Positions 63,827 to 64,000 of a DNA stretch of 64,000 nt are shown one piece after another. The notes below the pieces were generated by a model. The model ran no database searches. It had not been told where the DNA came from and saw only the letters and a program-made list of their open reading frames with translations. Source of the DNA: Panagrolaimus kolymaensis (taxonomy: Eukaryota; Nematoda; Chromadorea; Rhabditida; Panagrolaimidae); contig JAJQJQ010000020.1 of assembly GCA_028622995.1 (NCBI GenBank), positions 3,658,001-3,722,000 on the forward strand, given 5' to 3'. A program made the translations under genes and the position numbers. Each line of letters starts with the position of its first letter. Within the stretch, counting starts at the first letter, position 1.

Positions 63827-64000
63827 CTGAAAAAAAAGAAGAGTTGTATTAAAAGAAATTGGATTTCATCAACTGCTTTGAAAATTTGGGATAAAAGTTG
63901 ATTTTAAAAACAATCAAACTCTTTCCATCCAGAAAATAAGCGTAAAATTAATAATTTCATATTCACCCTTTTTGTTTTTCCCTCCTCAATTCACTTAAAC

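Overview
The window looks like nuclear DNA of a nematode. It is strongly AT-rich. Introns are mostly 45-200 nt with GTAAG-type donors and T-rich TTTCAG or TTTTAG acceptors. Several start codons lie 5-40 nt downstream of an isolated acceptor, as expected for spliced-leader trans-splicing. The gene content fits: a WAGO-type Argonaute relic, multi-ShKT proteins, endophilin, TMEM107, an arrestin-domain protein, and a two-module F-box-like family that I associate from memory with clade IV (Panagrolaimus-like) nematodes. The order and family placement are inference; 'nematode' is firm.

Layout. 0-5.2 kb: a short unknown 3' exon, a frame-broken WAGO Argonaute pseudogene, a secreted class 3 lipase and a tRNA-Ala. 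5.2-17.8 kb: a long non-coding, low-complexity stretch carrying mobile elements, including a clean hAT-type MITE with a perfect 8-bp target duplication. 17.9-31 kb: a GPR158/smog-like class C GPCR, ribosomal protein eS26, TMEM107, a type I DnaJ/HSP40, a 619-bp foldback element with identical 150-bp arms, GAS41/YEATS4, and ribosomal protein eS24 just upstream of GAS41 on the same strand (a possible two-gene operon). 31-33 kb: relic coding sequence. 33.4-43.4 kb: a CCDC102-like coiled-coil protein with a structured TIR element in its last intron, TONSL, divergent NudC, and endophilin A. 43.4-51 kb: a second long non-coding stretch upstream of endophilin. 51-64 kb: a LINE tail, an exostosin-like glycosyltransferase, the internally duplicated F-box-like gene, a P4-ATPase relic, a ShKT protein, an arrestin-domain protein, and the C-terminal 937 residues of a MROH1-like HEAT-repeat protein that runs off the right edge.

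Most striking observation: a dispersed short dyad element. Each copy has an outer arm close to GATAGTAA, an inverted arm close to TTACTATC, and in 20 of the 23 copies I found these span exactly 47 nt from end to end. An off-centre CAATATT sits at nt 20-26 in about half of the copies; its reverse complement AATATTG sits at the mirror position, nt 22-28, in the rest. The element is therefore oriented, and its internal spacing is held constant while the filler sequence varies. All copies lie in the non-coding flanks and introns of two genes expected to be neuronal (GPR158-like and endophilin). I found none in the dense gene block between them or in the last 16 kb. I know of no described element with these properties.

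The genes otherwise look like an unlinked housekeeping and neuronal mix. Candidate cis-sites match their neighbours: an X-box-like site before TMEM107 (ciliary transition zone), an E2F-type TTTCGCGC between TONSL and NudC, and a heat-shock-element-like site upstream of the DnaJ gene. Exon coordinates below were derived by hand from splice signals and frame continuity. There is no transcript evidence.
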